A stretch of DNA of 64,000 nt, taken from DATAXP01 sp036272935 (GTDB taxonomy: Bacteria > Planctomycetota > Planctomycetia > Pirellulales > PNKZ01). Shown here piece by piece: positions 40,976 to 48,957 of the stretch. Every line of letters begins with the position of its first letter. The stretch's first letter is position 1. A program made the translations under genes and the position numbers. The DNA lies in assembly GCA_036272935.1 (NCBI GenBank), contig DATAXP010000091.1:1-64000 (forward strand), given 5' to 3'. The notes under the pieces are model-generated. The model was given only the letters and a program-made list of their open reading frames with translations. It searched no databases and had not been told where the DNA came from.

Positions 40976-41001
40976 TTTAGCCGCGGGGCTTGCCCTGCGC
41001 G
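40976..41001 (+). terminator. TTAGCC-type imperfect hairpin after aroC
   Basis: TTTAGCC followed by GCGGGGC-TT-GCCCTGC, a 7-bp stem with one mismatch, 11 nt after the aroC stop. It shares GGGCTTGC with the element after the CBS gene. No T-run follows. Confidence 0.4.
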
Positions 41002-41041
41002 TTGTCCGTCTACGGCGGAATGCGGTTAACCGAGGACACGG

Positions 41042-42346
41042 ATGTCCAAAATTCACGAACTCACGCGACGACAGATTTGCCGGGCGGCATTTCTTATTGC
41101 CTGCCTGCTGCCGACGACGGCGGTGTTGGCGTGGGGCGTGACGCGTCGATTGCCCGGGCGCGTCGCGGCGCACGCCACCGAGCTCGAGCGCGCCACCGGC
41201 CTGCACGTCACGCTTGGCAACGTCACCTATCCACGCCCCGGCGCGACGCTGTACCACGATCTCGTGCTGGCCGATCCCGAAACCGACGCGGAAATGCTTC
41301 GCTGCCGGGTGCTCGAGGCTGCTTCCGACGGCCAGCAGTGGCTATTGCGCGCTTCGCAGGTCGAAGTCGAAGCGGCGCAGGCACCGCAGCTTTGGGAGAC
41401 GGTCGAGCGGCAATTGCGCCAGGCACCGCGCGACGACAATCTGCCGGTTCGAGCCGTCGCCTGGGAGCTGACGTGGCACGGTCCCGGCGGAGCGCAGACC
41501 ATCACCGATCTCGCCGCGCGGCTGATGTCGACCGAAACCGATCGCCGCGCCGAGTTGAGCTTTCAGCTTGCCGGCGAATCGAACGCCGAGCCGGTCGTGG
41601 TGCGCGCGACCCGCCGCCGCGGCGAGCAACCTTCGACCACCAACATCACGCTCGACACGAGCAACAGTTTCCTGCCGGCGAACATCTTTGGGCCACTCGT
41701 CGATGCCGGCGGCTGGCTCGGCGGGCACGCGCGGTTCCGGGGCAAACTGTCCATCGACGCTCGGCGCGCCGGTTGGGAGGGGGAGTTGACGGGACAGCTC
41801 GACCAGATCGATCTCGACGCGCTGGTGACGGCGCACTTTCCGCACACGCTCTCGGGCACTGCCGAGCTGCGCGTCGATCACGCTCGGCTGCGCGGCGGAC
41901 GGCTCGTCGAGGCGGCTGTCGGCATTACGGCAGGGCCGGGCGTGGTGAGCCGCAGCCTTGTCGCCTCGGTCGCCGACACGCTGCACCTGGCGGCCAGCGC
42001 GCCGCTGCTGGCCGAGCCGATGCTTAACTTCGAGCAGATGGCGTTCGAGGTGACGATCGACGGCGATGGCATGCGCTTTCTAGGCGTTGCGCCGGCGGAG
42101 GCGCGCGGTGCGATGCTCGTCGACGTGCCGCGTCCGGGGGTGAGGCGTGCCTTGTGGCTGCAACCCGAGCAACAGCCCCAGCCGGTCGTCGCGGTGCTGC
42201 GGGCTCTTGTGCCGCAGAGCGAGATGCAAGTGCCGGCGAACCCCGAAAGCGAATGGCTCATCCGCCATCTGCCGGTGCCGCCGTTGGTCGCCCCGGCCGA
42301 GGCGACCGCCCGACCGCCGACGGTCCACCTGCGCGGCCCGCGGTGA
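41042..42346 (+). CDS. Membrane-anchored AsmA-like protein, unknown function
   Basis: A 434-residue protein with an N-terminal membrane anchor (AAFLIACLLPTTAVLAWGV, about 15-33). A long periplasmic beta-rich part follows. The beginning of the mature part, LERATGLHVTLGNVTYPRPG (about 48-67), resembles the opening of AsmA/YhdP/TamB-type lipid-transfer proteins, where a TG-x-x-V-x-x-G-x-V pattern follows the anchor. Repeated amphipathic strands such as GHARFRGKLSIDAR and GTAELRVDHARLRGG fit that fold. The AsmA assignment is a judgement from layout. GAGGA lies upstream of ATG 41042. It sits between aroC and aroB without an obvious functional link. Confidence 0.6.
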   Translation: MSKIHELTRRQICRAAFLIACLLPTTAVLAWGVTRRLPGRVAAHATELERATGLHVTLGNVTYPRPGATLYHDLVLADPETDAEMLRCRVLEAASDGQQWLLRASQVEVEAAQAPQLWETVERQLRQAPRDDNLPVRAVAWELTWHGPGGAQTITDLAARLMSTETDRRAELSFQLAGESNAEPVVVRATRRRGEQPSTTNITLDTSNSFLPANIFGPLVDAGGWLGGHARFRGKLSIDARRAGWEGELTGQLDQIDLDALVTAHFPHTLSGTAELRVDHARLRGGRLVEAAVGITAGPGVVSRSLVASVADTLHLAASAPLLAEPMLNFEQMAFEVTIDGDGMRFLGVAPAEARGAMLVDVPRPGVRRALWLQPEQQPQPVVAVLRALVPQSEMQVPANPESEWLIRHLPVPPLVAPAEATARPPTVHLRGPR

Positions 42347-42441
42347 GGACTGTGTAGAATGAATTGGCTCGCGTGGTGCGTCTCGTCCGCCAGGGCTGAC
42401 TCGACGGCATCCTGCCTCTGCCCTCTGCTCAGCCCGCGTAG

Positions 42442-42447
42442 TATACT
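42442..42447 (+). promoter_or_regulatory. TATACT -10 box implying a leaderless mRNA
   Basis: TATACT ends 6 bp before ATG 42454. If used, transcription would start at or next to the A of the ATG. No strong -35 is present. Confidence 0.35.
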
Positions 42448-42453
42448 GCCAGC

Positions 42454-42690
42454 ATGGCCAACGCATTTGATCCCTATCGCGAAGCGCTCGTGGTCGAGAC
42501 CAACACGGTTTGGCCCGACGAACTGGCGGATGTCCCGCCGCGCGATCGCTTTCAGCTTGAGCATCAACTTCATGCCGATCCGCAGGCGGCGGCGAACATG
42601 GACTACGTGCGGCTGCACACCGGATTCTGCCGCGAGATCACGGTCAGCCGAGCCGACCTTACTCGCCTCACGCCGGAACGCTTGAAGTGA
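42454..42690 (+). CDS. Small acidic protein upstream of aroB, unknown
   Basis: A 78-residue soluble protein, mostly helical, with VVETNTVWPDELADVPPRDR (about 13-32) and a C-terminal Leu/Arg-rich end. It has no signal peptide, no metal motif and no recognised family. Its stop overlaps the aroB start in GTGA, so the two are translationally coupled, and coding bias matches the neighbours. I take it as real. No upstream Shine-Dalgarno is seen, consistent with a leaderless mRNA. Confidence 0.65.
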   Translation: MANAFDPYREALVVETNTVWPDELADVPPRDRFQLEHQLHADPQAAANMDYVRLHTGFCREITVSRADLTRLTPERLK

Positions 42691-43802
42691 ACTCGGCGGA
42701 GCGACCAGCGGGCGAGCCACGCAAAGTCGAGGTGTCGCTCGGCAAGCGCAGCTACTCGATCGAAATCGGCACCGGCAACCTGGCTGACGTCGCGTCGTTC
42801 GTTCACGACATCTCCCGCGCGACGCACGTCGTGCTGGTGACCGACGAGCATCTCGAAGCGACCCACGCGGCCACCGTGGCCGAGCGGCTCGATGGTACGA
42901 ACGCCACGGTCGACATGGTCGTGATCGAGCCGGGCGAAGAGAGCAAATCAATCGAGATGGCCGAGCACCTGTGGGAAAAGATGCTCGAGCTGGGGACCGA
43001 TCGCAAGAGCGTCGTGGTCGCCGTCGGCGGCGGCGTGGTGGGCGACCTGGCGGGCTTCGCCGCGGCAACCTTCGCCCGCGGGCTCGATTTTTTCCAGGTG
43101 CCCACGACGCTGTTGGCCCAAGTCGATAGCTCGGTCGGTGGCAAGACCGGCGTGAACTTGCCGGGGGCCAAGAACATGGTCGGCGCGTTCTGGCAGCCGC
43201 GCGGCGTGCTCGTCGATACCGCCGTGCTGGCCACATTGCCGGCGCGTGAGTACCGCGCGGGACTGGCCGAGGCGGTGAAGTACGGCGTCATTCTCGATGC
43301 CGATTTCTTCGCTTATCTGGAAACGCGCCGCGACGGCCTGATCGACCGCAACGACGAGGTGCTGCGACACGTGATCGCCCGCAGTTGCGAGCTAAAGGCC
43401 CAAGTGGTGGCCGCGGACGAGCGCGAGACGTCGGGACGCCGTGCGGTGCTCAACTACGGGCACACCTTTGCGCACGCGATCGAGGCGGTGAACGGCTACG
43501 GCGAGATGTTGCACGGCGAGGCGGTGGCGGTCGGCATGGCCTGTGCCTCGCGGCTCGCCGAGCGCCTGGGGCGCGTCGATGCCGAGTTCTCGCGCCGGCA
43601 GAACGCACTGCTCGCACACCTTGGCCTGCCGCTGGTTCTGCCCGCCGTGAGCATCGACCGGCTGCTGGAAGCCATGCAGCACGACAAGAAGACCGAGCAC
43701 GGCCGCCTGCGTTTTGTGCTGCCGACGCGCCTCGGCCACGTCGAGTTGGTCGGCAACGTCAGTGCCGACGACGCACGCTGGGCGCTGGAGTCGACGAAGT
43801 AA
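42687..43802 (+). CDS. aroB: 3-dehydroquinate synthase
   Basis: Second enzyme of the shikimate pathway: DAHP to 3-dehydroquinate, using NAD and a divalent metal. It is 371 residues. NAD and substrate motifs are EPGEESKSIE, AVGGGVVGDLAGFAAATFAR (about 112-131), VPTTLLAQVDSSVGGKTGVN (about 138-157), GLAEAVKYG (about 192-200), and the metal site NYGHTFAHAIEA (about 257-268). The GTG start at 42687 overlaps the preceding stop as GTGA. Confidence 0.96.
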   Translation: MNSAERPAGEPRKVEVSLGKRSYSIEIGTGNLADVASFVHDISRATHVVLVTDEHLEATHAATVAERLDGTNATVDMVVIEPGEESKSIEMAEHLWEKMLELGTDRKSVVVAVGGGVVGDLAGFAAATFARGLDFFQVPTTLLAQVDSSVGGKTGVNLPGAKNMVGAFWQPRGVLVDTAVLATLPAREYRAGLAEAVKYGVILDADFFAYLETRRDGLIDRNDEVLRHVIARSCELKAQVVAADERETSGRRAVLNYGHTFAHAIEAVNGYGEMLHGEAVAVGMACASRLAERLGRVDAEFSRRQNALLAHLGLPLVLPAVSIDRLLEAMQHDKKTEHGRLRFVLPTRLGHVELVGNVSADDARWALESTK

Positions 43803-43841
43803 GCACGCCTTTTTGCCGCAGCAGGCCTGCGGAGAACCCCG

Positions 43842-46133
43842 TTGTTTAAACGCCTCGCCAATGTCGCCGTGGTTCTGTTGCTGCTGGCGGCGCTGGCCGT
43901 CGCGGCTGATTGGATGATCACGCTGCCAGCGGACCAGCAGGCTCGCTATGTCGGCCGGCAGGCGTGTGCCGATTGCCACGCTCAGCAGTTGCACGGTTGG
44001 ACCGGCAGCGATCACGACCTGGCGATGGACATGGCCACGTCCGAAACGGTACTCGGCGACTTCAGCGATCGGCAGCTCACGCACTTCGGCATCACGTCGC
44101 ACATGACCCGCGATGGAGACAAGTTCTTCATCACCACCGAGAACGCCAAGGGCGAGATGGAGAAGTTCCCGATCAAGTACACGTTCGGCGTGCGGCCGCT
44201 GCAGCAGTACATGGTCGAGTTCCCCGGCGGGCGCGTGCAGGTGCTCTCGATTGCCTGGGACACCGTGAACAAACGCTGGTTCGACCTACACCCCGACGAA
44301 CGCGTTCCCCCGGGGGATGAGCTGTTCTGGGCCGGCCCGCAAGGCAACTGGAACTTCATGTGCGCCGAGTGCCACTCGACCGACCTGCGAAAGAACTACG
44401 ATCTGGCGACCGACGCGTATCACACCACGTTTTCCGAAATCGACGTGAGCTGCGAGGCCTGCCACGGCCCGGCAAGCACGCACGTCGAGTTGGCCCAGCG
44501 CTGGTGGCCGTTTTGGGATCGCCGCCACGGCTACGGCCTGGCGCGGCTCAAAACCGCTTCAAACAACGCGCAGATCGACACCTGCGCCCACTGCCATTCG
44601 CGCCGACGCATCGTGCACGGCGACTACCGGCCCGGCGACAGCTTCCTCGATTTCTATCAGCCCGAGCTGATCGAGCAGCCGCTTTATACTGCCGACGGCC
44701 AGATTCTCGACGAAGTGTACGAGTACGGGTCGTTCCATGAGAGCCGCATGTACCGCGAGAACGTGCGCTGCAGCGATTGCCACGACCCGCATTCCCTGAA
44801 GTTGCGGCTCACGGGCAATGCGCTGTGCCTTCGCTGCCACACGCTTGCCAAGGGGAATTACGATTCCCCGGCCCACCATCATCACAAGCCCGACAGCGCC
44901 GGCGCGCAGTGTGTCGAGTGCCACATGCCCACGCGCACCTACATGGTCGTCGATCCCCGCCGCGATCATAGCATTCGCGTCCCCCGGCCCGATCTGACCG
45001 TGAAGATCGGCACCCCCAACGCCTGCCAGCCGTGTCACAAAAAAGAGCACGAAACCGCCGAGTGGGCCGCGGCGAAAATGAACGAGTGGTACGGTCCCAA
45101 ACGCAAAGCCGGCGCATCGTTCGGCGAAGCGTTCGCTGCCGCGCAAGGCAATCGTCCCGATGCCGAACAGTTGTTGCTCGACGTGGCGAAGCCGACCACT
45201 ACGACTGACAAGGCCAGGCAGGCCGCCGGCATCGTGCGCGCCACGGCTGTCGCGCTATTGGGGCGGCTCGGCGGCTCGGCCAGCCGTGCGCTCATCGAAG
45301 AATCGCTGCACGATCCTGATCCGCTGGTGCGCACCAGCGCCGTCGACGCATTCGACACCGGCGGCGCGCTCGACGAAGCACAGCAGACCCAGTTGCGCAA
45401 GCTGCTCGTGCCGCTGCTCGACGACCCGGTGCGGCTGGTGCGCACCGAGGCGGCCAAAATTCTGTCGCACATCCCGATCAGCCAATTCACGAAGCCCCAG
45501 CGCGAGCGCTACGACGCGGTGCTTGCCGAGCTGCGTACCGGATTGGAAGCGACGGCCGACGACGCCGGCCCGCACATGATCCTTGGCATGATCGATTTCA
45601 AGCACGGCCAGTTCGACGCGGCCCGCGAACAGTACCGCCTTGCGATGAAGCTCGAGCGCAACCCCGTGCAAGCCGTCCAGGCACGCATGCAACTGGCGAC
45701 TGTCGAGCGCGATGCGGGGAACAATGCCGCGGTCGAAAAGTTATATCGCGAGGTGATCGCCATCCGGCCGCAATTCGCCCAAGCCTATTACGACCTGGGC
45801 CTGCTGCTGGCCGAGGATGAAAAGCGGCTGCCCGAAGTGGCCGAGATGTTGGGCCAGGCGGCGAAGCTCGCCCCCGACGACGCACGAGCCCAGTACAACT
45901 ACGGCCTCGCCCTGCAAAAAAATGGCGACGCCGCCAGAGCCGAACGCGCGCTGTACGCCGCCTGGAAACTCGCTCCCGCCTCGACCGAGTATCTCTACGC
46001 ATTGACGGTGCTTTACGCCCAGCAAGATGACTGGAGCAACGCGCTAGCGTGCGCCGAGCAATTGGCCAAAATGGACGCCAGCTACCGCGGCTTCTACAGC
46101 CAGATCATGCGGCAAGCGCAGCAGGGACGTTGA
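43842..46133 (+). CDS. Eight-haem cytochrome c fused to HEAT and TPR repeats
   Basis: Membrane-anchored periplasmic protein of 763 residues. An N-terminal hydrophobic helix (VAVVLLLLAALAVAADW, about 8-24) precedes eight CxxCH haem sites: C42 (CADCH), C174 (CAECH), C204 (CEACH), C248 (CAHCH), C310 (CSDCH), C329 (CLRCH), C357 (CVECH) and C395 (CQPCH). From about 440 to 560 there are HEAT-like helical repeats. From about 570 to 760 there are TPR repeats (FKHGQFDAAREQYRLAMKLE, AQYNYGLALQKNGDAARAE). The haem part resembles cytochrome c554-type multihaem proteins. The TTG start at 43842 is supported by GGAGA 7 nt upstream. An electron-transfer function is expected but partners are unknown. Confidence 0.88.
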   Translation: MFKRLANVAVVLLLLAALAVAADWMITLPADQQARYVGRQACADCHAQQLHGWTGSDHDLAMDMATSETVLGDFSDRQLTHFGITSHMTRDGDKFFITTENAKGEMEKFPIKYTFGVRPLQQYMVEFPGGRVQVLSIAWDTVNKRWFDLHPDERVPPGDELFWAGPQGNWNFMCAECHSTDLRKNYDLATDAYHTTFSEIDVSCEACHGPASTHVELAQRWWPFWDRRHGYGLARLKTASNNAQIDTCAHCHSRRRIVHGDYRPGDSFLDFYQPELIEQPLYTADGQILDEVYEYGSFHESRMYRENVRCSDCHDPHSLKLRLTGNALCLRCHTLAKGNYDSPAHHHHKPDSAGAQCVECHMPTRTYMVVDPRRDHSIRVPRPDLTVKIGTPNACQPCHKKEHETAEWAAAKMNEWYGPKRKAGASFGEAFAAAQGNRPDAEQLLLDVAKPTTTTDKARQAAGIVRATAVALLGRLGGSASRALIEESLHDPDPLVRTSAVDAFDTGGALDEAQQTQLRKLLVPLLDDPVRLVRTEAAKILSHIPISQFTKPQRERYDAVLAELRTGLEATADDAGPHMILGMIDFKHGQFDAAREQYRLAMKLERNPVQAVQARMQLATVERDAGNNAAVEKLYREVIAIRPQFAQAYYDLGLLLAEDEKRLPEVAEMLGQAAKLAPDDARAQYNYGLALQKNGDAARAERALYAAWKLAPASTEYLYALTVLYAQQDDWSNALACAEQLAKMDASYRGFYSQIMRQAQQGR

Positions 46134-46154
46134 CGAACGACGGTGCCCGATGAA

Positions 46155-46352
46155 CCCTTCTGCCTTGGGGAGAAGGTGGGTCGCCGCAGGCGAGCCGGAT
46201 GAGGGCGAACGAGAGATTGTCAATCTCGAACTGGCATGCCCGAGAAGTGCGTCTGCATTCGGGGATGCTCAATCATCGGTGGAAGGCGTCTCCTCCGCCC
46301 TCACCTCGGTCGCCTACGGCGACCGTTTCCTCTCCCCAATAGGGAGAGGAGT
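46155..46352. repeat. Inverted pair of CCTTCTCCC-type repeats
   Basis: The left unit (46155-46206) has CCTTCTGCC-TT-GGGGAGAAGG followed by a GCCGGATGAGGG half. The right unit, inverted (46295-46352), has CCTCTCCC-CAATA-GGGAGAGG preceded by GCCCTCACCTCGG. They belong to the same family as the unit inside the glycosyltransferase gene at 30471. Confidence 0.7.
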
Positions 46353-46999
46353 TTCCTGAAGCGCGCTGGCCCACTTCCGCGCTCGACAATGAGCAGCGAT
46401 CTTGATGAAATGTCCATCTGTCGATGGCGGCCGGGAGAGATTGAAGGACAGCCATAAAAGTTCGTCGAGGCGACAAGCGCGGCGTCGGTGGCCTGGTTCT
46501 TGGCCGCTCGTGCGTCGTGACCAATTTCGGCATGGGGCCGTGAGCTTCGACAACCGCTCCGTCGGCCGTGCGGCGCAGCGAAGCGTTCAGCGCTAACGTT
46601 TTGCTGCAGCCGCGCGGTCGAAGAGGATTACGCTTTGGCAGGCGTTGCCGCCAATGTCGAGCGTTCCGGAGGACCGTGCGTGATCAATCGGCGATCGGCG
46701 GATGACGAAACGGTTGAAGCGGACCTCCTTCAACGAGGATTTCATCCCAGGACCAGGTGCGGTTTCCCCGAGGGGAAACCAGCGGCTGTGCGGCGTTCAA
46801 CGCAGCACGGTCGTCCGCCTGTGGCCGAGGCATTTTGTTCATCGCAGCGATGGAATCGACCGAGACCGACCAACGGGAGGCCGGATTCGTTGAATCAGCC
46901 GCTCGTCGTCGGTGTGGATTCCGCGCCGCGATGAACTAACCCCACAAGAACGCCTCGGCCGCTAGCTGCGGGCCCGGCGTCCAAACAGTAGTTCGTACC

Positions 47000-47049
47000 A
47001 GCGAGCCGCAGCGCGGTGCAATGCCGCGCTGCGCGCTCGCTGTTTTGTT
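47000..47049 (+). terminator. Long hairpin with T-rich tail
   Basis: CGCAGCGCGG and CCGCGCTGCG form a 10-bp perfect stem around TGCAATG, extended by AGCGAG/CTCGCT on the outside, with TGTTTTGTT directly after. The orientation fits termination of a plus-strand transcript arriving from the gap upstream. Confidence 0.6.
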
Positions 47050-47077
47050 GTCCGTCGGCGGCCGGATTTTGTAGAAT
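47048..47077 (+). promoter_or_regulatory. Candidate promoter for FHA histidine kinase
   Basis: TTGTCC (47048-47053), 18-bp spacer, TAGAAT (47072-47077), 40 bp before the GTG start. Confidence 0.4.
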
Positions 47078-47117
47078 CGAGCGGTCGCATCCCCGTCGTC
47101 GTGTTGGAGCCATTGCC

Positions 47118-48848
47118 GTGCCCTCGCTGTTTGTCTTCCGAGGCAACGATCAAGGCGTGCGCTTCGAGCTGGAAGAGCCGGCGATCACGATCGGTCGCGA
47201 GGGGGCGAACACCATCCAGCTCCACGACCACGAAGTTTCGCGCCGCCACGCGGTCATCAAGCAAGAAGGACCGCAGTGTACGGTGACCGACCTGGGCAGC
47301 TCGAACGGCACGTTCGTCAACGGCCGGCGGATCGAAACGCACACGCTGGCCAGCGGCGACGAGCTGCAAGTGGGGGGCACGCAGATGCTCTTCACCGGCG
47401 CGGGGAATGAATCGTCGGTCGAGCTGGTCGAGAAGGTCGACATCGTGCCGCGCTCCAGTGCCGACGATCATTCGCGCATCGTGCGCTCGATGTCGCACGA
47501 AGAGGGGAGCCGGCTATTCGATCTCGGCCAGGATCCCGGCCAAAGCCCCTGGCTGGCCCGGGCGCGCAGCAACCTGCAAGTGATGTATCGCACGGCGCTG
47601 GCCGTCAGCCACACGCTCGACATCGAGCAGTTGCTCAAGCGCATCATGCAGTTGATCTTCGAGTGGGTCGAGGCCGACCGCGGCGTGATCATGCTGGTGA
47701 ATCCCGACTCGCGGCGGCTCGAACCACAAGTGCGCCTGAACCGCCAGCCCGGCAGTGCCGACGACAAGATCACCATCAGCAAAACGATTCTCGACTACGT
47801 GATGGAGCACAACGAAGGGGTGCTCACGAGCGACGCCCAGGACGACACGCGCTGGAACCCGGCAGCCAGCATCCTGCAAATGGGCATTCGCGAGGCGATC
47901 TGCGTGCCGATGCAGGGGCGCTACAACACGGTCGGCGTGATTTACATCGACACCGCCAGCGGCCCGCAGCGCATCTTGCAGCGCGGCGGGGCGGCGAAAT
48001 TCTCCGACGAGCATCTGAAGCTGATGATCGCCATCGCCCACCAGGCGGCGCTGGCCGTCGAGGACACGCGCTACTACTCGGCGATGGTGCAGGCCGAGCG
48101 ACTGGCGGCCGTCGGCCAGACGATCGCCACGCTGTCGCATCACATCAAAAACATCCTGCAAGGCATCCGCGGCGGCAGCTACCTGATCAAGGAGGGGCTT
48201 GCCCATCACGACGAGACGATGGTTTCCAAGGGCTGGGAGTTCGTCGAGAAGAACCAGGACCGCATCTCGAACCTGGTGATGGACATGCTCACGTTCAGCA
48301 AGGAGCGTGAGCCCGAACTGGCGTTGTCGGACCTCAACGGCACCGTGGGCGACGTGATCGAGCTGATGCAGGCGCGCGCCCGCGACCGCAGCGTCGAGTT
48401 GGTGTTCGCACCGAGCCCGCAGATACCCGAGATGACGTTCGATCCCGAGGGGATGCACCGTGCGGTGCTGAACCTGGTGACCAACGCCATCGACGCCTGC
48501 GATCCGGCCGTGTGCGATCGGCCTGAGCACGCCGGCCGCGTGCTGGTGCGCACCGAGTTCGACCCCGCGATTGCCATGGCGCGTGTGCTGGTGGAAGACA
48601 ACGGCCTGGGCATCGCCCCCGACGAGGTTGAGAGCGTGTTCTCGTTGTTTGTCTCGAGCAAGGGGAGCCGGGGCACCGGACTGGGCCTACCGGTGAGCCA
48701 GAAGATCTTCAAGGAGCACGGCGGCCGCATTCGTGTCGACAGCACGGTCGAACGCGGCAGCACGTTCATCGGCGAGTTCCCCGCCGTGCTCGCCGAGTCG
48801 CCGCAACCGGTCCACTCGCCCCCGACCACCGAGACGCTGGTGGAATGA
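47118..48848 (+). CDS. FHA-GAF sensor histidine kinase
   Basis: Cytoplasmic kinase of 576 residues. The FHA domain (about 2-95) has ITIGREGANTIQLHDHEVSRRH and DLGSSNGTFVNG, including the phosphothreonine-binding Arg, Ser and His. GAF follows (about 155-325). Then come the phospho-acceptor region TLSHHIKNILQGIRGGSYLI (about 339-358) and an ATPase domain with NAIDACDP, VEDNGLGIAP and SSKGSRGTGLGLPVSQK. The GTG start at 47118 has GGAG about 10 nt upstream; the open frame further upstream crosses the terminator hairpin and is not used. FHA at the N-terminus followed by GAF is the same input layout as in the cyclase at the left end. No response regulator is adjacent. Confidence 0.92.
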   Translation: MPSLFVFRGNDQGVRFELEEPAITIGREGANTIQLHDHEVSRRHAVIKQEGPQCTVTDLGSSNGTFVNGRRIETHTLASGDELQVGGTQMLFTGAGNESSVELVEKVDIVPRSSADDHSRIVRSMSHEEGSRLFDLGQDPGQSPWLARARSNLQVMYRTALAVSHTLDIEQLLKRIMQLIFEWVEADRGVIMLVNPDSRRLEPQVRLNRQPGSADDKITISKTILDYVMEHNEGVLTSDAQDDTRWNPAASILQMGIREAICVPMQGRYNTVGVIYIDTASGPQRILQRGGAAKFSDEHLKLMIAIAHQAALAVEDTRYYSAMVQAERLAAVGQTIATLSHHIKNILQGIRGGSYLIKEGLAHHDETMVSKGWEFVEKNQDRISNLVMDMLTFSKEREPELALSDLNGTVGDVIELMQARARDRSVELVFAPSPQIPEMTFDPEGMHRAVLNLVTNAIDACDPAVCDRPEHAGRVLVRTEFDPAIAMARVLVEDNGLGIAPDEVESVFSLFVSSKGSRGTGLGLPVSQKIFKEHGGRIRVDSTVERGSTFIGEFPAVLAESPQPVHSPPTTETLVE

Positions 48849-48851
48849 TCG

Positions 48852-48957
48852 ACAGTGTCATCGCGTTCGGCGCGGGTCTCCTGACCCCGCCGTTGGTCCG
48901 ACCGAAGGTCTCCTGAAACGGCGGGGTCGGAGACCCGCGCCGAACGATGGTCACTGT
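48852..48957. repeat. 106-bp inverted pair between convergent genes
   Basis: Left (48852-48889) and right (48919-48957) arms are near-perfect inverted copies: ACAGTG outside, GTTCGGCGCGGGTCTCC and GACCCCGCCG inside. Each arm can form its own small hairpin (GGGTC/GACCC). It occupies the whole gap between the FHA kinase and YHYH genes and includes the TGA stop of the latter. Confidence 0.75.

Larger units (their letters stand above)
46134..47117. other. One-kb gene-poor gap with repeats and hairpins
   Basis: No open frame here looks coding on either strand. The left part is a repeat pair (46155-46352). The middle contains an 8-bp perfect stem GGTTTCCC-CGAG-GGGAAACC at 46761-46780. The right end is a long hairpin followed by a T-rich stretch (47000-47049) and a promoter candidate for the next gene. 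The 46.36-47.0 kb part might carry an untranslated RNA or a decayed gene. I cannot assign it. Confidence 0.45.

Noticed and set aside
41878..43236. A 452-codon minus-strand frame opposite the AsmA-like and aroB genes
   Set aside because: Arg/Pro-rich shadow spanning two real plus-strand genes.
43817..43833. CCGCAG-CAGGC-CTGCGG hairpin after aroB as a terminator
   Set aside because: The T-run precedes the stem instead of following it, and the Shine-Dalgarno of the next gene comes immediately after.
46150..46960. Several open frames of 60-86 codons in the 46-47 kb gap
   Set aside because: They run through palindromic repeats or have no start context and codon bias unlike the neighbours; I treated the gap as non-coding.
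46360..47000. RNase P RNA, tmRNA, SRP RNA or 6S RNA in the gap
   Set aside because: None of the conserved core sequences of those RNAs could be found by eye.
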